From: Immundisolibacter sp.
Lineage (GTDB): Bacteria; Pseudomonadota; Gammaproteobacteria; Immundisolibacterales; Immundisolibacteraceae
Direction of reading: 5' to 3'
Assembly: GCF_014359565.1 (NCBI RefSeq)
Contig: NZ_JACIZD010000015.1
Span: 1-53,673, forward strand
Length of the DNA stretch: 53,673 nt
The notes beneath the pieces were generated by a model, which worked only from the letters and a program-made list of their open reading frames with translations, had not been told where the DNA came from and did not search any database. Positions 39,489 to 48,879 of the stretch are shown in pieces. The translations under genes and the position numbers were made by a program. Position 1 is the first letter of the stretch, and every line of letters begins with the position of its first letter.

Positions 39489-40001
39489 ATGGCGACTCGG
39501 GAAGCGGATCTGGATCTCGGCGGCGACGCCAAAAAGAAGTCCGGCAGTAAAAAATCGCTGCTGATGATGGGCGGCGGTGCGCTGGCGCTGGTGGCCGTCA
39601 GCATCGGCGCCACGGTGTTCCTGGTCGGCGGCAAGTCGGGGCCAGCGCCGGCTGCCGAGCACACCGCGGCGAAGGTCGAGGCACCAGCCACCTATACCGC
39701 CCTGGAACCGCCCTTCGTGGTGAATTTCGAGGACGAGGGAGCGATCCGCTTCCTGCAGGTCACGATCGAGGTCATGAGCCGTGACCCAAAGGTCGCCGAG
39801 GCGGTCAAGCTGCACATGCCGGCCATCCGCGATCAGCTGATCGTGCTGTTCAGCGGTTCCGATTACGCCACGCTCGCCAGCCGCGAAGGCAAGGATCAGC
39901 TGCGCCAGCAGGCCCTTGAGACGCTGAAGAAGATCCTCAAGGCCCAGGGTGCGCCGGACGCCATCGAAGGCCTGTATTTCACCAACTTCGTGATGCAGTG
40001 A
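39489..40001 (+). CDS. fliL: Flagellar basal-body protein FliL
   Basis: This 170-residue inner-membrane protein sits around the stators and modulates motor output. It has a cytoplasmic charged N-terminus with KKKSGSKK, one membrane helix (about 25-44), and a periplasmic domain with PPFVVNFEDEGAIRFLQVTIEV and the end VEGLYFTNFVMQ-like pattern (EGLYFTNFVMQ). A GGAG lies six bases before the ATG. It is the first gene of the operon read from the sigma-54 promoter at 39434, one base before fliM. Confidence 0.93.
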   Translation: MATREADLDLGGDAKKKSGSKKSLLMMGGGALALVAVSIGATVFLVGGKSGPAPAAEHTAAKVEAPATYTALEPPFVVNFEDEGAIRFLQVTIEVMSRDPKVAEAVKLHMPAIRDQLIVLFSGSDYATLASREGKDQLRQQALETLKKILKAQGAPDAIEGLYFTNFVMQ

Positions 40002-40002
40002 C

Positions 40003-40995
40003 ATGGCTCAGGACGAGCTGGTGTCCCAGGCTGAGCTGAGCGCCCTGCTGGACGCCGCGCCGTCTGCGGCGCGGTCCGGCGCACGGGGCGTCGAGCCGTA
40101 CGACCTGACCTGCCGCGTGCCGGCGCTGGACGGTGCCGATCTGCCGGCGCTGACCCGCATCACCGAGTACTTCTGCGAAGGCATGACCCGCAGCCTGACC
40201 CGCTACCTGGGCCGCGACACGCTGGTGACGATGCGCGGCTCGCAGGTTCGCGAGTTTCGGGATTTCGTGCATGCCCTGCCCGAGCGCGCCAGCGTGCGCG
40301 GCCTGGACATCGCTCCGCTGGCCGGTTCCGGCGTGCTGGTCCTGGAGCCGGCGCTGCTGTTCACGGTGGTGGAGAGTTTCTTCGGCGGCGGGCGCGCCTC
40401 GTCACCGCCCAGCAACCGCGACCTGACCCCGACCGAGCGACGCATGCTCGGCAACCTGCTCGATCTGCTGCTGCCGGAGTTGCAGACCGCCTGGGCGCCG
40501 GTGTTGCCGCTGAGCCCCGCCGTGGCCGCGAACGACGTCGACCCGCTGCTGGTGTCGCTGGTCGACCCGGCCGAGATGGTGCTGCTGCAAAGCTACGAAG
40601 TGGCGCTGCTGGGCGGCGGCGGTGATTTTCATCTGGCGCTGCCGATGTCGGCCCTGCAGGGCGTGTGGCCGGCACTGCGGGCCGGCGCCCCGGCCGCGGT
40701 GCCCGATGACAGCGCCTGGCGCTCCGCCTTGCAGGCGCGCGTTCTCGACAGCAGCCTGTCGCTCACGGCGGTGGTGGCGCGCCGCCAGTCGACCCTGCGC
40801 CATGTGCTGGGCTTGCAGGTGGGCGAGCTGCTGACCTTCGAGCGGGCCGACGGGGCGCGGCTGGAAGTGGCCGGCAAGCCCCTGTTCACCGGCGAGTTCG
40901 GTGTCTTTAACGGTAACAACGCCGTGTCGGTGACGGGCCCGGTGCGCCGTCCACCCACCGGCCCCGCAGATGGAACCCAGGGAGAACCCCGCTGA
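40003..40995 (+). CDS. fliM: Flagellar motor switch protein FliM
   Basis: This 330-residue C-ring protein links FliG to FliN and binds phospho-CheY. The N-terminal CheY-binding peptide reads LVSQAELSALLDAAPS. The middle CheC-like domain starts LTRITEYFCEGMTRSLTRYL and ends before the C-terminal SpoA domain (VVARRQSTLRHVLGLQVGELL). The N-terminal motif lacks the acidic core LSQDEID of the E. coli protein (here LVSQAELS), so CheY contact may differ. Confidence 0.93.
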   Translation: MAQDELVSQAELSALLDAAPSAARSGARGVEPYDLTCRVPALDGADLPALTRITEYFCEGMTRSLTRYLGRDTLVTMRGSQVREFRDFVHALPERASVRGLDIAPLAGSGVLVLEPALLFTVVESFFGGGRASSPPSNRDLTPTERRMLGNLLDLLLPELQTAWAPVLPLSPAVAANDVDPLLVSLVDPAEMVLLQSYEVALLGGGGDFHLALPMSALQGVWPALRAGAPAAVPDDSAWRSALQARVLDSSLSLTAVVARRQSTLRHVLGLQVGELLTFERADGARLEVAGKPLFTGEFGVFNGNNAVSVTGPVRRPPTGPADGTQGEPR

Positions 40996-41342
40996 TGGAA
41001 CTCGAACTCGACCAGAACCTGGCGAATGACGCCCAGACGGCCGCCGCGGGCGCTGAACCGGCGCTCCCGCGCAGCGGCGCCGACGTGGGCCTGGGGATGA
41101 TCATGGACATCCCGATCACGCTGACGGTGGAAGTCGGCCAGGCGCGCATGAGCATCGGTCGCCTGCTGGCGCTCGGCCAGGGCGCGGTGGTGGAGCTGGA
41201 CCGCGTGGCCGGCGAGCCGCTCGACGTGCTGGCCAATGGCACGCTGGTGGCGCGCGGCGAAGTGGTGGTGGTGGAGGACAAGTTCGGCATCCGCCTGACC
41301 GAGGTCATCAGCCCTACCGATCGCGCCAAGGGCGTGCGCTGA
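40995..41342 (+). CDS. fliN: Flagellar motor switch protein FliN
   Basis: This 115-residue SpoA-domain protein forms the lower C-ring. The family core is present: [42 protein letters not shown] and [15 protein letters not shown]. The N-terminal 35 residues are low-complexity and poorly conserved. It shares a TGATG junction with fliM and another with fliO, so all are translated together. Confidence 0.95.
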   Translation: MELELDQNLANDAQTAAAGAEPALPRSGADVGLGMIMDIPITLTVEVGQARMSIGRLLALGQGAVVELDRVAGEPLDVLANGTLVARGEVVVVEDKFGIRLTEVISPTDRAKGVR

Positions 41343-41734
41343 TGCGTGTCGTGCCGGCCCTGTTGCTGCTGTGCCCGCTGCCGGCGCTGGCGGCGCCGTC
41401 GGTGCTGGCCGCCGGTGGTCAGATGCTGGTCAGCCTGGCGCTGGTGGTGGCGCTGATCGGCGGCGTGTTCGTGCTGCTGCGCCGCCTGCAGCTGCGCACC
41501 GGTGGTGCCGGCAGCATCCGCACGTTGGCGGCGCACAGCGTCGGCACCCGCGAGCGGGTGGTGCTGCTGGAAGTGGCCGGCCGGCAACTGCTGGTCGGCG
41601 TCGCGCCGGGACGCGTGCAGGCGCTGCTGGTGCTCGGCGACGCTCCGGCCAAGGTGCCGACAAGCGTTCCGGCCGAGTCGTTTGCGGCCAGTCTGGATGC
41701 GGCCGTCGGCGCGGCCGGGCAGGGCGCACCATGA
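41342..41734 (+). CDS. fliO: Flagellar biosynthesis protein FliO
   Basis: This 130-residue small membrane protein assists assembly of the FliP ring of the export gate. A signal-like N-terminus ([14 protein letters not shown]) is followed by a membrane helix (about 28-46). A cytoplasmic FliO domain follows ([21 protein letters not shown], then [13 protein letters not shown]). It is short and poorly conserved, but position between fliN and fliP makes the call secure. Confidence 0.9.
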   Translation: MRVVPALLLLCPLPALAAPSVLAAGGQMLVSLALVVALIGGVFVLLRRLQLRTGGAGSIRTLAAHSVGTRERVVLLEVAGRQLLVGVAPGRVQALLVLGDAPAKVPTSVPAESFAASLDAAVGAAGQGAP

Positions 41735-42468
41735 AACGCCTGCTGCTTGCCTTGCTGCTGCTGGCGCCGCTGCCGGCGCTGGCACAGGCCGGCCTGCCGG
41801 CCCTGACGCTGACGCAGGCCGCCGGTGGCGGCCAGACCTGGAGCGTCAGCCTGCAGGTGCTGGCGGTGATGACCTTCCTGACGCTGCTGCCCGGCGTGCT
41901 GCTGGCGATGACCTCCTTCACGCGCATCGTGATCGTGCTGGCCATCCTGCGCCAGGCGCTGGGCACCGGCCAGACGCCGTCGAGCCAGATCCTGGCCGGC
42001 CTGGCGCTGCTGCTGACGCTGTTCGTGATGGGGCCGGTTCTGAACCGGATCAACGGCGAGGCGCTGCAGCCGTACATGGAAGAAAAGCTCAGCCTGCCGG
42101 ATGCCGCCCTCAAGGCCGCGGCGCCGCTACGGCAGTTCATGCTGGCACAAACCCGCGAGAGCGACATTGCCACCTTCGCCCGCATCTCGGGCCGGGAAGC
42201 GGCCTTCGAGAGCCCGGACGCGGTGCCGTTCACGCTGCTGACGGCGGCCTTCGTGACCAGCGAGCTCAAGACCGCGTTCCAGATCGGCTTTCTGCTGTTC
42301 ATCCCGTTCGTGGTCATCGACCTGGTGGTGGCCAGCGTGCTGATGTCGCTGGGCATGATGATGCTCTCGCCGATGATCATTTCCCTGCCGTTCAAGATCA
42401 TGCTGTTCGTGCTGGTCGACGGTTGGGCGCTGGTCATGGGCACGCTGGCCGGCAGCTTTTACCAGTGA
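41731..42468 (+). CDS. fliP: Flagellar export gate protein FliP
   Basis: This 245-residue membrane protein forms the export pore with FliQ and FliR. It has a cleavable signal peptide ([17 protein letters not shown]), the [20 protein letters not shown] helix, then a periplasmic stretch with QLMLAQ-type helix ([15 protein letters not shown]), and the [19 protein letters not shown] region that is nearly invariant. Its ATG overlaps the fliO stop by four bases. Confidence 0.96.
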   Translation: MKRLLLALLLLAPLPALAQAGLPALTLTQAAGGGQTWSVSLQVLAVMTFLTLLPGVLLAMTSFTRIVIVLAILRQALGTGQTPSSQILAGLALLLTLFVMGPVLNRINGEALQPYMEEKLSLPDAALKAAAPLRQFMLAQTRESDIATFARISGREAAFESPDAVPFTLLTAAFVTSELKTAFQIGFLLFIPFVVIDLVVASVLMSLGMMMLSPMIISLPFKIMLFVLVDGWALVMGTLAGSFYQ

Positions 42469-42478
42469 GCATGGGCCG

Positions 42479-42748
42479 ATGACTACGCAAACCGTGCTCG
42501 ACGTCGGCCGCGACGCGCTGTGGATGTGCCTGCTGCTGGCCGGCGGGCCGCTGCTGGCGATGCTGCTGGTCGGTCTGCTGGTGGGCATGCTGCAGGCCGC
42601 CACGCAGATCAACGAAATGACCTTGAGCTTCGTGCCCAAGCTGATCGTGATGGCCCTGCTGCTGGTGCTGACCGGCCCGTGGCTGGTGCAGACGCTGGTC
42701 GACTACACGCAGCGGCTGGTCACCGGCATTCCGGGTCTGATCGGCTGA
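42479..42748 (+). CDS. fliQ: Flagellar export gate protein FliQ
   Basis: This 89-residue protein has two membrane helices (about 15-40 and 50-75) with the family pattern GGPLLAMLLVGLLVGMLQAA, TQINEMTLSFVPKLIVM. It packs around FliP in the export pore. It starts 11 bases after fliP and shares TGATG with fliR. Confidence 0.95.
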   Translation: MTTQTVLDVGRDALWMCLLLAGGPLLAMLLVGLLVGMLQAATQINEMTLSFVPKLIVMALLLVLTGPWLVQTLVDYTQRLVTGIPGLIG

Positions 42749-43524
42749 TGGACATCGACAGTGCCCGCATCGGCGCCTGGGTCGGCCAGTTCTTCTGGCC
42801 GTTCCTGCGCCTGTCGGCATTCTTGCTGGCGGCGCCGGTGTTCGGTGCCCGCAGCGTGCCGGTGCGGGTGCGCATCACCATCGGCCTGGCGCTGACGGTG
42901 GTGCTGCTGCCCACGCTGCCGGCCGCGCCGGCGCTGGACGTGCTGTCGCCGCTCGGCTTGCTCACGGCCGTGCAGCAAATCGGCATCGGCGTGCTGGGCG
43001 GTTTCCTGCTGCAACTGTTCCTGGCTGCACTCAGCTTTGCCGGCGAGATGGTGTCGCTGGGCATGGGCCTGGGTTTCGCGTCGCTGGTCGATCCGCAAAA
43101 CGGCGTCAGCGTGCCGCTGCTGGCGCAGCTGTACGTGATGCTGGTGATCCTGCTCATGCTGGCGGTCGACGGCCACCTGCTGCTGCTGGAGCTGCTGGCG
43201 AGGAGCTTCAGCACGCTGCCGGTGGGGCCGGTCGGGCTGCGCTTCGAGGATTTCCGGGCCGTGGCCGGTTTCGTCAGCGACATGTTTGCGCTCGGCCTGC
43301 TGGTGGCGCTGCCGGCGGTCACGGTGCTGCTGGTGGTGAATCTGGCCTTTGCGGTCATCAGCCGGGCAGCGCCGCAGCTGAACCTGTTTGCGATCGGCTT
43401 CCCGGTGTCGCTGCTGGTCGGCCTGCTGATCGTGCTGCTCACGCTGCCGGCGCTGCCCGGTCAGTGGGACGGCATCTTCGGGCAGGCCATGGGGCGCCTC
43501 TCGGCGCTGCTCGGAGCGCGCTGA
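42748..43524 (+). CDS. fliR: Flagellar export gate protein FliR
   Basis: This 258-residue protein completes the FliP5-Q4-R1 export pore. The motifs are FLRLSAFLLAAPVFGARSVP, the long central helices with FAGEMVSLGMGLGFASLVDP, and LNLFAIGFPVSLLVGLL near the end. The ATG overlaps the fliQ stop and the gene is one base from flhB. Confidence 0.95.
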   Translation: MDIDSARIGAWVGQFFWPFLRLSAFLLAAPVFGARSVPVRVRITIGLALTVVLLPTLPAAPALDVLSPLGLLTAVQQIGIGVLGGFLLQLFLAALSFAGEMVSLGMGLGFASLVDPQNGVSVPLLAQLYVMLVILLMLAVDGHLLLLELLARSFSTLPVGPVGLRFEDFRAVAGFVSDMFALGLLVALPAVTVLLVVNLAFAVISRAAPQLNLFAIGFPVSLLVGLLIVLLTLPALPGQWDGIFGQAMGRLSALLGAR

Positions 43525-43525
43525 C

Positions 43526-44674
43526 ATGGCCGAAGAAAGCGCGCAGGAACGCACAGAAAAGGCCACCCCCAAGCGCCTGCAGGACGCCCGTGACAAGGGC
43601 CAGGTGGCGCGCTCGCGCGAGCTCAATTCGGCCGCGCTGGTGCTGCTGGGTGCCGGCGGGCTGTGGGCGCTGGGCGATCGCATCGGCGGCAGCCTGCTGG
43701 GGTTGATGCGGCATGGTTTTGCGTTCGACCGGGCGACCGCGCTCGATCCGGCGGCCCTGGCGACGCGTCTGGGCGAGGCCAGCGGGCAGGCTCTGCTGGC
43801 GCTGGCGCCGTGGCTGGTGCTGGCGGTGGTGGTGGCCGCCGCGGCGCCGCTGCTGCTGGGCGGTTTTCTGCTGTCGGGCGAGAACCTGCAACCGAAATTC
43901 GAACGCCTCGATCCGGTCAAGGGCATCAAGCGCGTGTTCTCGGCCCAGGGCGCGATGGAGACCGGCAAGGCGCTGGCCAAATTCGTGGTGCTGGGCGGAA
44001 TCGCCCTGCTGGTGATGCGCCAGATGACGCCGGCTTTGCTCGGCCTGGGCGGCGAACCGGTGCCGGCGGCCCTGCTGCACGCGGCGCAGCTGACGGCGCG
44101 GGCGTTTTTCCTGACCGCCCTCGGGCTGCTGCTGATCGCCGCCGTGGACGTGCCGTTCCAGTTGTGGAACCACGCCAAGCAGCTGCGCATGACCCGCCAG
44201 GACATCAAGGACGAGATGAAGGAAAGCGAGGGCCGCCCGGAAGTGCGCGGCCGCATCCGCCAGCGCCAGCAGGAGCTGTCGCGCCGCCGGATGATGCAGG
44301 ACGTGCCGACCGCGTCGGTGGTGGTGACCAACCCCACGCACTACGCCATCGCCCTGCGTTACGACGTGGGTGGCAACGGCGCGCCGCGGCTGGTGGCCAA
44401 GGGCGCCGACCTGGTGGCGGCGCAGATCCGCGCGCTGGCCAAGGAGCACAACGTGCCGATCCTGGAGCAGCCGCCGCTGGCGCGCGCCCTGTACTACAGC
44501 ACCAAGTTGGGCGCCGAGGTGCCGCGCGAGCTGTACGCCGTGGTGGCGCAGGTGCTGGCCTATGTCTACCAGCTGCGCACGCTGATGGCGGCCGGTCGCT
44601 ACAAGCTGCCGGACCTGCAGCCGCTGCCGGTGCCCGATGAACTGCAGCGCCCGCGCGGCGGCGTTGCGCACTGA
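43526..44674 (+). CDS. flhB: Flagellar export switch protein FlhB
   Basis: This 382-residue protein controls the change of export from hook to filament subunits by self-cleavage. The cytoplasmic N-terminus (AEESAQERTEKATPKRLQDA) leads into four membrane helices, and the self-cleaving NPTH motif lies at about residues 269-272 (VVVTNPTHYAIALRYD). The C-terminal tail continues past EVPRELYAVVAQVLAYVYQL. Confidence 0.96.
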   Translation: MAEESAQERTEKATPKRLQDARDKGQVARSRELNSAALVLLGAGGLWALGDRIGGSLLGLMRHGFAFDRATALDPAALATRLGEASGQALLALAPWLVLAVVVAAAAPLLLGGFLLSGENLQPKFERLDPVKGIKRVFSAQGAMETGKALAKFVVLGGIALLVMRQMTPALLGLGGEPVPAALLHAAQLTARAFFLTALGLLLIAAVDVPFQLWNHAKQLRMTRQDIKDEMKESEGRPEVRGRIRQRQQELSRRRMMQDVPTASVVVTNPTHYAIALRYDVGGNGAPRLVAKGADLVAAQIRALAKEHNVPILEQPPLARALYYSTKLGAEVPRELYAVVAQVLAYVYQLRTLMAAGRYKLPDLQPLPVPDELQRPRGGVAH

Positions 44675-44695
44675 TGACGCCAAGGAGCACCTGAC

Positions 44696-46780
44696 GTGAA
44701 TACCGCAGTCGGCATGGGCAACAACGTACGTGCTCTGGTCGGGCTGGGTCTGGGCACCCCGCTGCTGGTGCTGACGCTGCTCGGCATGATGCTGGTGCCG
44801 CTGCCGCCGTTGCTGCTGGACCTGCTGTTCACGTTCAACATCGCGCTGTCGCTGGTGGTGCTGCTGGTGGCGGTGTACGCGCTGCGGCCGCTGGACTTTG
44901 CGGTGTTCCCGACCCTGCTGCTGGTGGCGACCTTGCTGCGCCTGGCGCTGAACGTCGCCTCGACGCGGCTGGTGCTGCTGGACGGCCACACCGGCCCCGG
45001 CGCCGCCGGGCATGTGATCGAGGCCTTCGGCGCCTTCGTCATCGGCGGCAATTACGCCGTCGGCCTGGTGGTGTTCATCATCCTCATGATCATCAACTTC
45101 GCGGTGGTCACCAAGGGCGCCGGGCGGGTGTCGGAAGTCAACGCCCGCTTCACCCTGGACGCCATGCCCGGCAAGCAGATGGCGATCGATGCGGATCTGT
45201 CGGCCGGCGTCATCACCCAGCAGCAGGCGCAGGTCCGACGCGAGGAAGTGCGCCAGGAAGCCGATTTCTACGGCGCCATGGACGGCGCCAGCAAGTTCGT
45301 GCGCGGCGATGCGGTGGCCGGCGTGCTGATCCTGATCATCAACATCCTGGGCGGCATCGCCATCGGCATGGGCCAGCACGGCATGAGCGCCGGCGACGCC
45401 GTGCGCGTGTTCAGCCTGCTGACCATCGGCGACGGCCTGGTGGCGCAGGTGCCCTCGCTACTGCTGTCGGTGGCGGCGGCCATCCTGGTGACGCGCGTGT
45501 CGCAGTCGCAAAACGTCGCCACCCAGGTCAGCAAGCAGCTGCTGGCCAACCCTACGGCGCTGGCCATGGCCGGCGGCCTGGTTGGCATTCTTGGGGTGGT
45601 GCCGGGCATGCCGCACTTCGCCTTTTTGGCCCTGGGCGCGGGACTGGGTGGCGCCGCCTGGCGTATCGGCAAGCGCCAATCCACCGCTGCCGCCAGCCCG
45701 GATGCTGGCGCCCAGGCCCTGCCGGGGCCCGACGAACACAAGGAACTGGGCTGGGAAGAGGTCGCCGGCGTGGACCTGGTGGGTCTGGAGGTCGGCTATC
45801 GGCTGATTCCGCTGGTCGACAAGGCGCAGGGTGGCGAGCTGCTGACCCGCATCAAGGGGGTGCGCAAGAAGCTGTCGAAGGAACTGGGCTTTCTGCTGCA
45901 GCCGGTGCACATCCGCGACAACCTGGACCTGCCGCCGGGCGGCTACCGCATCACGCTGATGGGCGCGACGGCCGGGCAGGGCGAGCTGCTGCCGGACCGC
46001 GACCTTGCCATCAACCCCGGCCACGTCACCACGCCGGTGCCGGGCATCGCTACCAGGGATCCGAGCTTTGGCCTGGACGCGCTGTGGATCGAACGCGGTC
46101 TGCGCGAGCAGGCGCAGATGGCCGGCTACACCGTGGTCGATCCGGCCACCGTGGTGGCCACGCACCTTTCGCAGGTGCTGATGCGCTCGGCCCACGAGCT
46201 GCTGGGACACGAGGAAGTGCAGCACCTGCTCGACCGCCTGGCGGCGCAGGCGCCCAAGTTGGTCGAGAACCTCACGCCCAAGGTGCTGCCGCTGGGCACG
46301 GTGCTGCGCGTGCTGCGCAACCTGCTGCAGGAAGGCGTGCCGATCCGCGATCTGCGCAGCATTGCCGAGTCTTTGGCGGAGCACGGGACGCGCAGTCAAG
46401 ATCCCGACGTCCTGACCGCCCTGGTGCGGGTGGCGATCGGTCGAAGCATCGTGCAGGAGATCTTCGGAATGGCGCCAGAGCTAGCACTGATGACGCTTGA
46501 CCCGGAGTTGGAACGCATCTTGCTGAAGGCCGTTCAAGGCGGCGACGGCGCCCTGGGTCTGGAGCCGGGCCTCGCCGAACGCCTGCGCGGCCTGCTGGCC
46601 GACGCGGCGCAGCGCCAGGAGCTGCTCGGTCAGCCGGCGGTGCTGGTGGCCCCGAATGCGCTGCGGCTGTGGCTGGCGCGCTTCGTGCGCCACCTGGCGG
46701 TGGACCTGAAGGTGCTGGCTTACGAAGAGCTGCCGGAGAACCGCCAGGTGCGGGTGGTTGCAAACATCGGTGGGCGCTGA
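44696..46780 (+). CDS. flhA: Flagellar export gate protein FlhA
   Basis: This 694-residue protein is the nonameric export gate that binds chaperone-substrate complexes. It starts with GTG, preceded by AAGGAG. Eight membrane helices span about 20-330, with the family signature VSEVNARFTLDAMPGKQMAI and DADLSAGVITQQQAQ. The cytoplasmic domain shows PVHIRDNLDLPPGGYRITL and DLRSIAESLAEHG. The gap to flhB is 21 bases. Confidence 0.97.
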   Translation: MNTAVGMGNNVRALVGLGLGTPLLVLTLLGMMLVPLPPLLLDLLFTFNIALSLVVLLVAVYALRPLDFAVFPTLLLVATLLRLALNVASTRLVLLDGHTGPGAAGHVIEAFGAFVIGGNYAVGLVVFIILMIINFAVVTKGAGRVSEVNARFTLDAMPGKQMAIDADLSAGVITQQQAQVRREEVRQEADFYGAMDGASKFVRGDAVAGVLILIINILGGIAIGMGQHGMSAGDAVRVFSLLTIGDGLVAQVPSLLLSVAAAILVTRVSQSQNVATQVSKQLLANPTALAMAGGLVGILGVVPGMPHFAFLALGAGLGGAAWRIGKRQSTAAASPDAGAQALPGPDEHKELGWEEVAGVDLVGLEVGYRLIPLVDKAQGGELLTRIKGVRKKLSKELGFLLQPVHIRDNLDLPPGGYRITLMGATAGQGELLPDRDLAINPGHVTTPVPGIATRDPSFGLDALWIERGLREQAQMAGYTVVDPATVVATHLSQVLMRSAHELLGHEEVQHLLDRLAAQAPKLVENLTPKVLPLGTVLRVLRNLLQEGVPIRDLRSIAESLAEHGTRSQDPDVLTALVRVAIGRSIVQEIFGMAPELALMTLDPELERILLKAVQGGDGALGLEPGLAERLRGLLADAAQRQELLGQPAVLVAPNALRLWLARFVRHLAVDLKVLAYEELPENRQVRVVANIGGR

Positions 46781-46811
46781 AGCGCGTTCGCCCAGACACG
46801 GAGACACGAGC

Positions 46812-48014
46812 ATGCAGATCAAGCGCTACAGCGCCCCCGACATGCGCCGGGCATTGCACCTGGTGCGTCAGGCCCAGGGCTCGCAGGCCGTCATCCTGTC
46901 CAGTCGGCGCCTGCCGGACGGCGTCGAGGTGATCGCCGCCGACGAGTACGACGCGGCCCTGGTCGAGCGCCTGGCGGCCGGCGGCGACGGCGACGCCTTG
47001 CCGCCCGGCACCGGCAGGGAACTGCCGTCTCCCGGCCACGGCGATCTGCCTGGCCCGGCCGATCTGGATCGACTCGCCTGGGCGGTCGACCCGGCCATCG
47101 CCCAGCTGCGCAGCGAACTGACCACCCTGCGCGCGCTGCTCGAAACAGAACTGCGCCAGTCCGCGCTGGCCCGCCGCAGCCCGCTGCAGGCGCAGCTGGC
47201 GCAGTACCTGGAGCAACTGGGTCTGGCTGCGCCGCTGATCGGCTCGCTGCTGGAACAGCTCACCGAAACGCAGGACCTGGGCGCCGCCTGGCGCGAGGTG
47301 CTGGGCCAGCACCTGAGCGCGCGCATCCCGATCGCCGCCGACGACATGTTGACCGAAGGCGGCGTGGTGGCCTTGCTCGGCCCGACCGGCGTCGGCAAGA
47401 CCACGACCATTGCCAAGCTGGCCTCGCGCTTCGTGCGCGAGCACGGCGCCAAGCACCTGGGCCTGCTGACTACCGACAACTACCGCATCGGCGCTCACGA
47501 ACAGCTGCAGAACTACGGCCGCCTGCTGGGCGTGCCGGTGCAGATGGTGGATTCGGCGGAGGACCTGACCACCGCCCTGGCGGCGCTGGCCAACAAGCGC
47601 CTGGTGCTGGTCGACACCGCCGGCATGAGCCAGCGTGACCTGCGCCTGGGCGAGGCCCTGGCCGGCCTGCAGCGCAGCGGCCTGCGCAGCTACCTGACCC
47701 TGGCCAGCAACGCCCACGAGACGATGCTGGACGAGACCATCAGCGCCTTTGGCAAGCTGCCGCTGGCCGGCTGCGTGCTGACCAAGCTCGACGAATGCCC
47801 GAGCCTTGGCGCCGCCCTGTCGGCGGTGATCCGCCACCGCCTGCCGGTGGCCTGCGTCACCGACGGCCAGCGCGTGCCCGAGGACCTGCGCCCGGCGCGC
47901 GCCCGCGATCTGGTCAGCGTCGCCGCCCAGCGCATGCATGCCCGCGCCGAGCAGGCGGCGGCGGTCGCGCCGGTGCCGGCCGTCGCTGCCCGCCGGGTGG
48001 CCGCCCATGCTTGA
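46812..48014 (+). CDS. flhF: Flagellar placement GTPase FlhF
   Basis: This 400-residue SRP-type GTPase sets where polar flagella are built. It has the N-terminal B-like region (MQIKRYSAPDMRRALHLVR), a proline-rich linker, an NG domain with P-loop GPTGVGKT at 190-197, the LLTTDNYRIGAHEQLQ motif, DTAGMSQRD, and TKLDE as the guanine-specificity loop. The ATG at 46812 matches other FlhF starts. Presence of flhF and flhG predicts polar flagella. Confidence 0.96.
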   Translation: MQIKRYSAPDMRRALHLVRQAQGSQAVILSSRRLPDGVEVIAADEYDAALVERLAAGGDGDALPPGTGRELPSPGHGDLPGPADLDRLAWAVDPAIAQLRSELTTLRALLETELRQSALARRSPLQAQLAQYLEQLGLAAPLIGSLLEQLTETQDLGAAWREVLGQHLSARIPIAADDMLTEGGVVALLGPTGVGKTTTIAKLASRFVREHGAKHLGLLTTDNYRIGAHEQLQNYGRLLGVPVQMVDSAEDLTTALAALANKRLVLVDTAGMSQRDLRLGEALAGLQRSGLRSYLTLASNAHETMLDETISAFGKLPLAGCVLTKLDECPSLGAALSAVIRHRLPVACVTDGQRVPEDLRPARARDLVSVAAQRMHARAEQAAAVAPVPAVAARRVAAHA

Positions 48015-48879
48015 GGCGGCCTTCGACCAGGCGCGCGGCCTGCGCGCCACCAAGCCGGTGCAGGTGGTTGCCATCACCGGCGGCAAGGGCGGTGTCGGCA
48101 AGACCAATGTGTCGGTCAACCTGGGCGTGGCGCTGGCCCAGCGCGGCCGCGGCGTGATGCTGCTCGACGCCGACCTGGGTCTGGCCAACGTGGACGTGCT
48201 GCTGGGCCTGAAGCCGCGCTGGACCCTGGCCCATGTGCTCAGCGGCGAGCGCGAGCTGCCGGAGGTCATCGTCGAGGGTCCGGCCGGGCTGCGCATCGTG
48301 CCGGCGGCATCCGGCGTAGCCGGCATGGCCGATCTGCCGCCCAGTGTCTACGGCGGCCTCATCCAGGCCTTCGGGCAGCTGGCGATCGACCTTGACGTAC
48401 TGCTGGTGGATACCGCCGCCGGCGTGTCGGAAGGGGTGATGAGCTTCGCCCGGGCGGCGCAGGACGTGCTGGTGGTGGTGTGCGACGAGCCGGCCTCACT
48501 GGCCGATGCCTACGCCCTGATCAAGCTGCTGAGCACCCAGCACGGCGTGAGTCGGTTCCGGGTGCTGACCAACATGGTCCGCCGCGCCCGCGACGGGCGC
48601 GAGCTGTTTCACAAGCTGCTGTCGGTGTGCGATCAGTATCTGGACGTGGTGCTGGAGTTCGCCGGCGCGGTGCCGTTCGACGACTACCTGCGCAAGGCCG
48701 TGCAGCAACGCCAGTCGGTGCTGGAAGCCTACCCGCGCAGCCCGGCCGCCTTCGCCCTGCGCCAACTGGCCGAGCAGGTGGGGCACTGGCCGCGCGTCAG
48801 CGGCGCCAGCGGGCATCTGGAATTTTTCTTCGAGCGCATGTTGCGGCCGGCCCCGGCCGCGGTGGGAGGTTCAGCATGA
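48007..48879 (+). CDS. flhG: Flagellar number regulator FlhG (FleN)
   Basis: This 290-residue MinD-like ATPase limits flagellar number, antagonising FlhF and, in Pseudomonas, the activator FleQ. The deviant Walker A is GGKGGVGKT at 25-33, followed by LLDADLGLANVDVLLGL and VLLVDTAAGVSEGVMSF. It starts inside flhF (8-base overlap) and overlaps fliA by four bases. Confidence 0.95.
   Translation: MLEAAFDQARGLRATKPVQVVAITGGKGGVGKTNVSVNLGVALAQRGRGVMLLDADLGLANVDVLLGLKPRWTLAHVLSGERELPEVIVEGPAGLRIVPAASGVAGMADLPPSVYGGLIQAFGQLAIDLDVLLVDTAAGVSEGVMSFARAAQDVLVVVCDEPASLADAYALIKLLSTQHGVSRFRVLTNMVRRARDGRELFHKLLSVCDQYLDVVLEFAGAVPFDDYLRKAVQQRQSVLEAYPRSPAAFALRQLAEQVGHWPRVSGASGHLEFFFERMLRPAPAAVGGSA

Noticed and set aside
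43439-45379. Leftward open frame of 646 codons
   Set aside because: It is antisense to flhB and flhA and very rich in Gln, His and Arg.
46272-48326. Leftward open frame of 684 codons in the flagellar cluster
   Set aside because: It lies opposite flhA, flhF and flhG, all strongly supported. No motif is seen in it.
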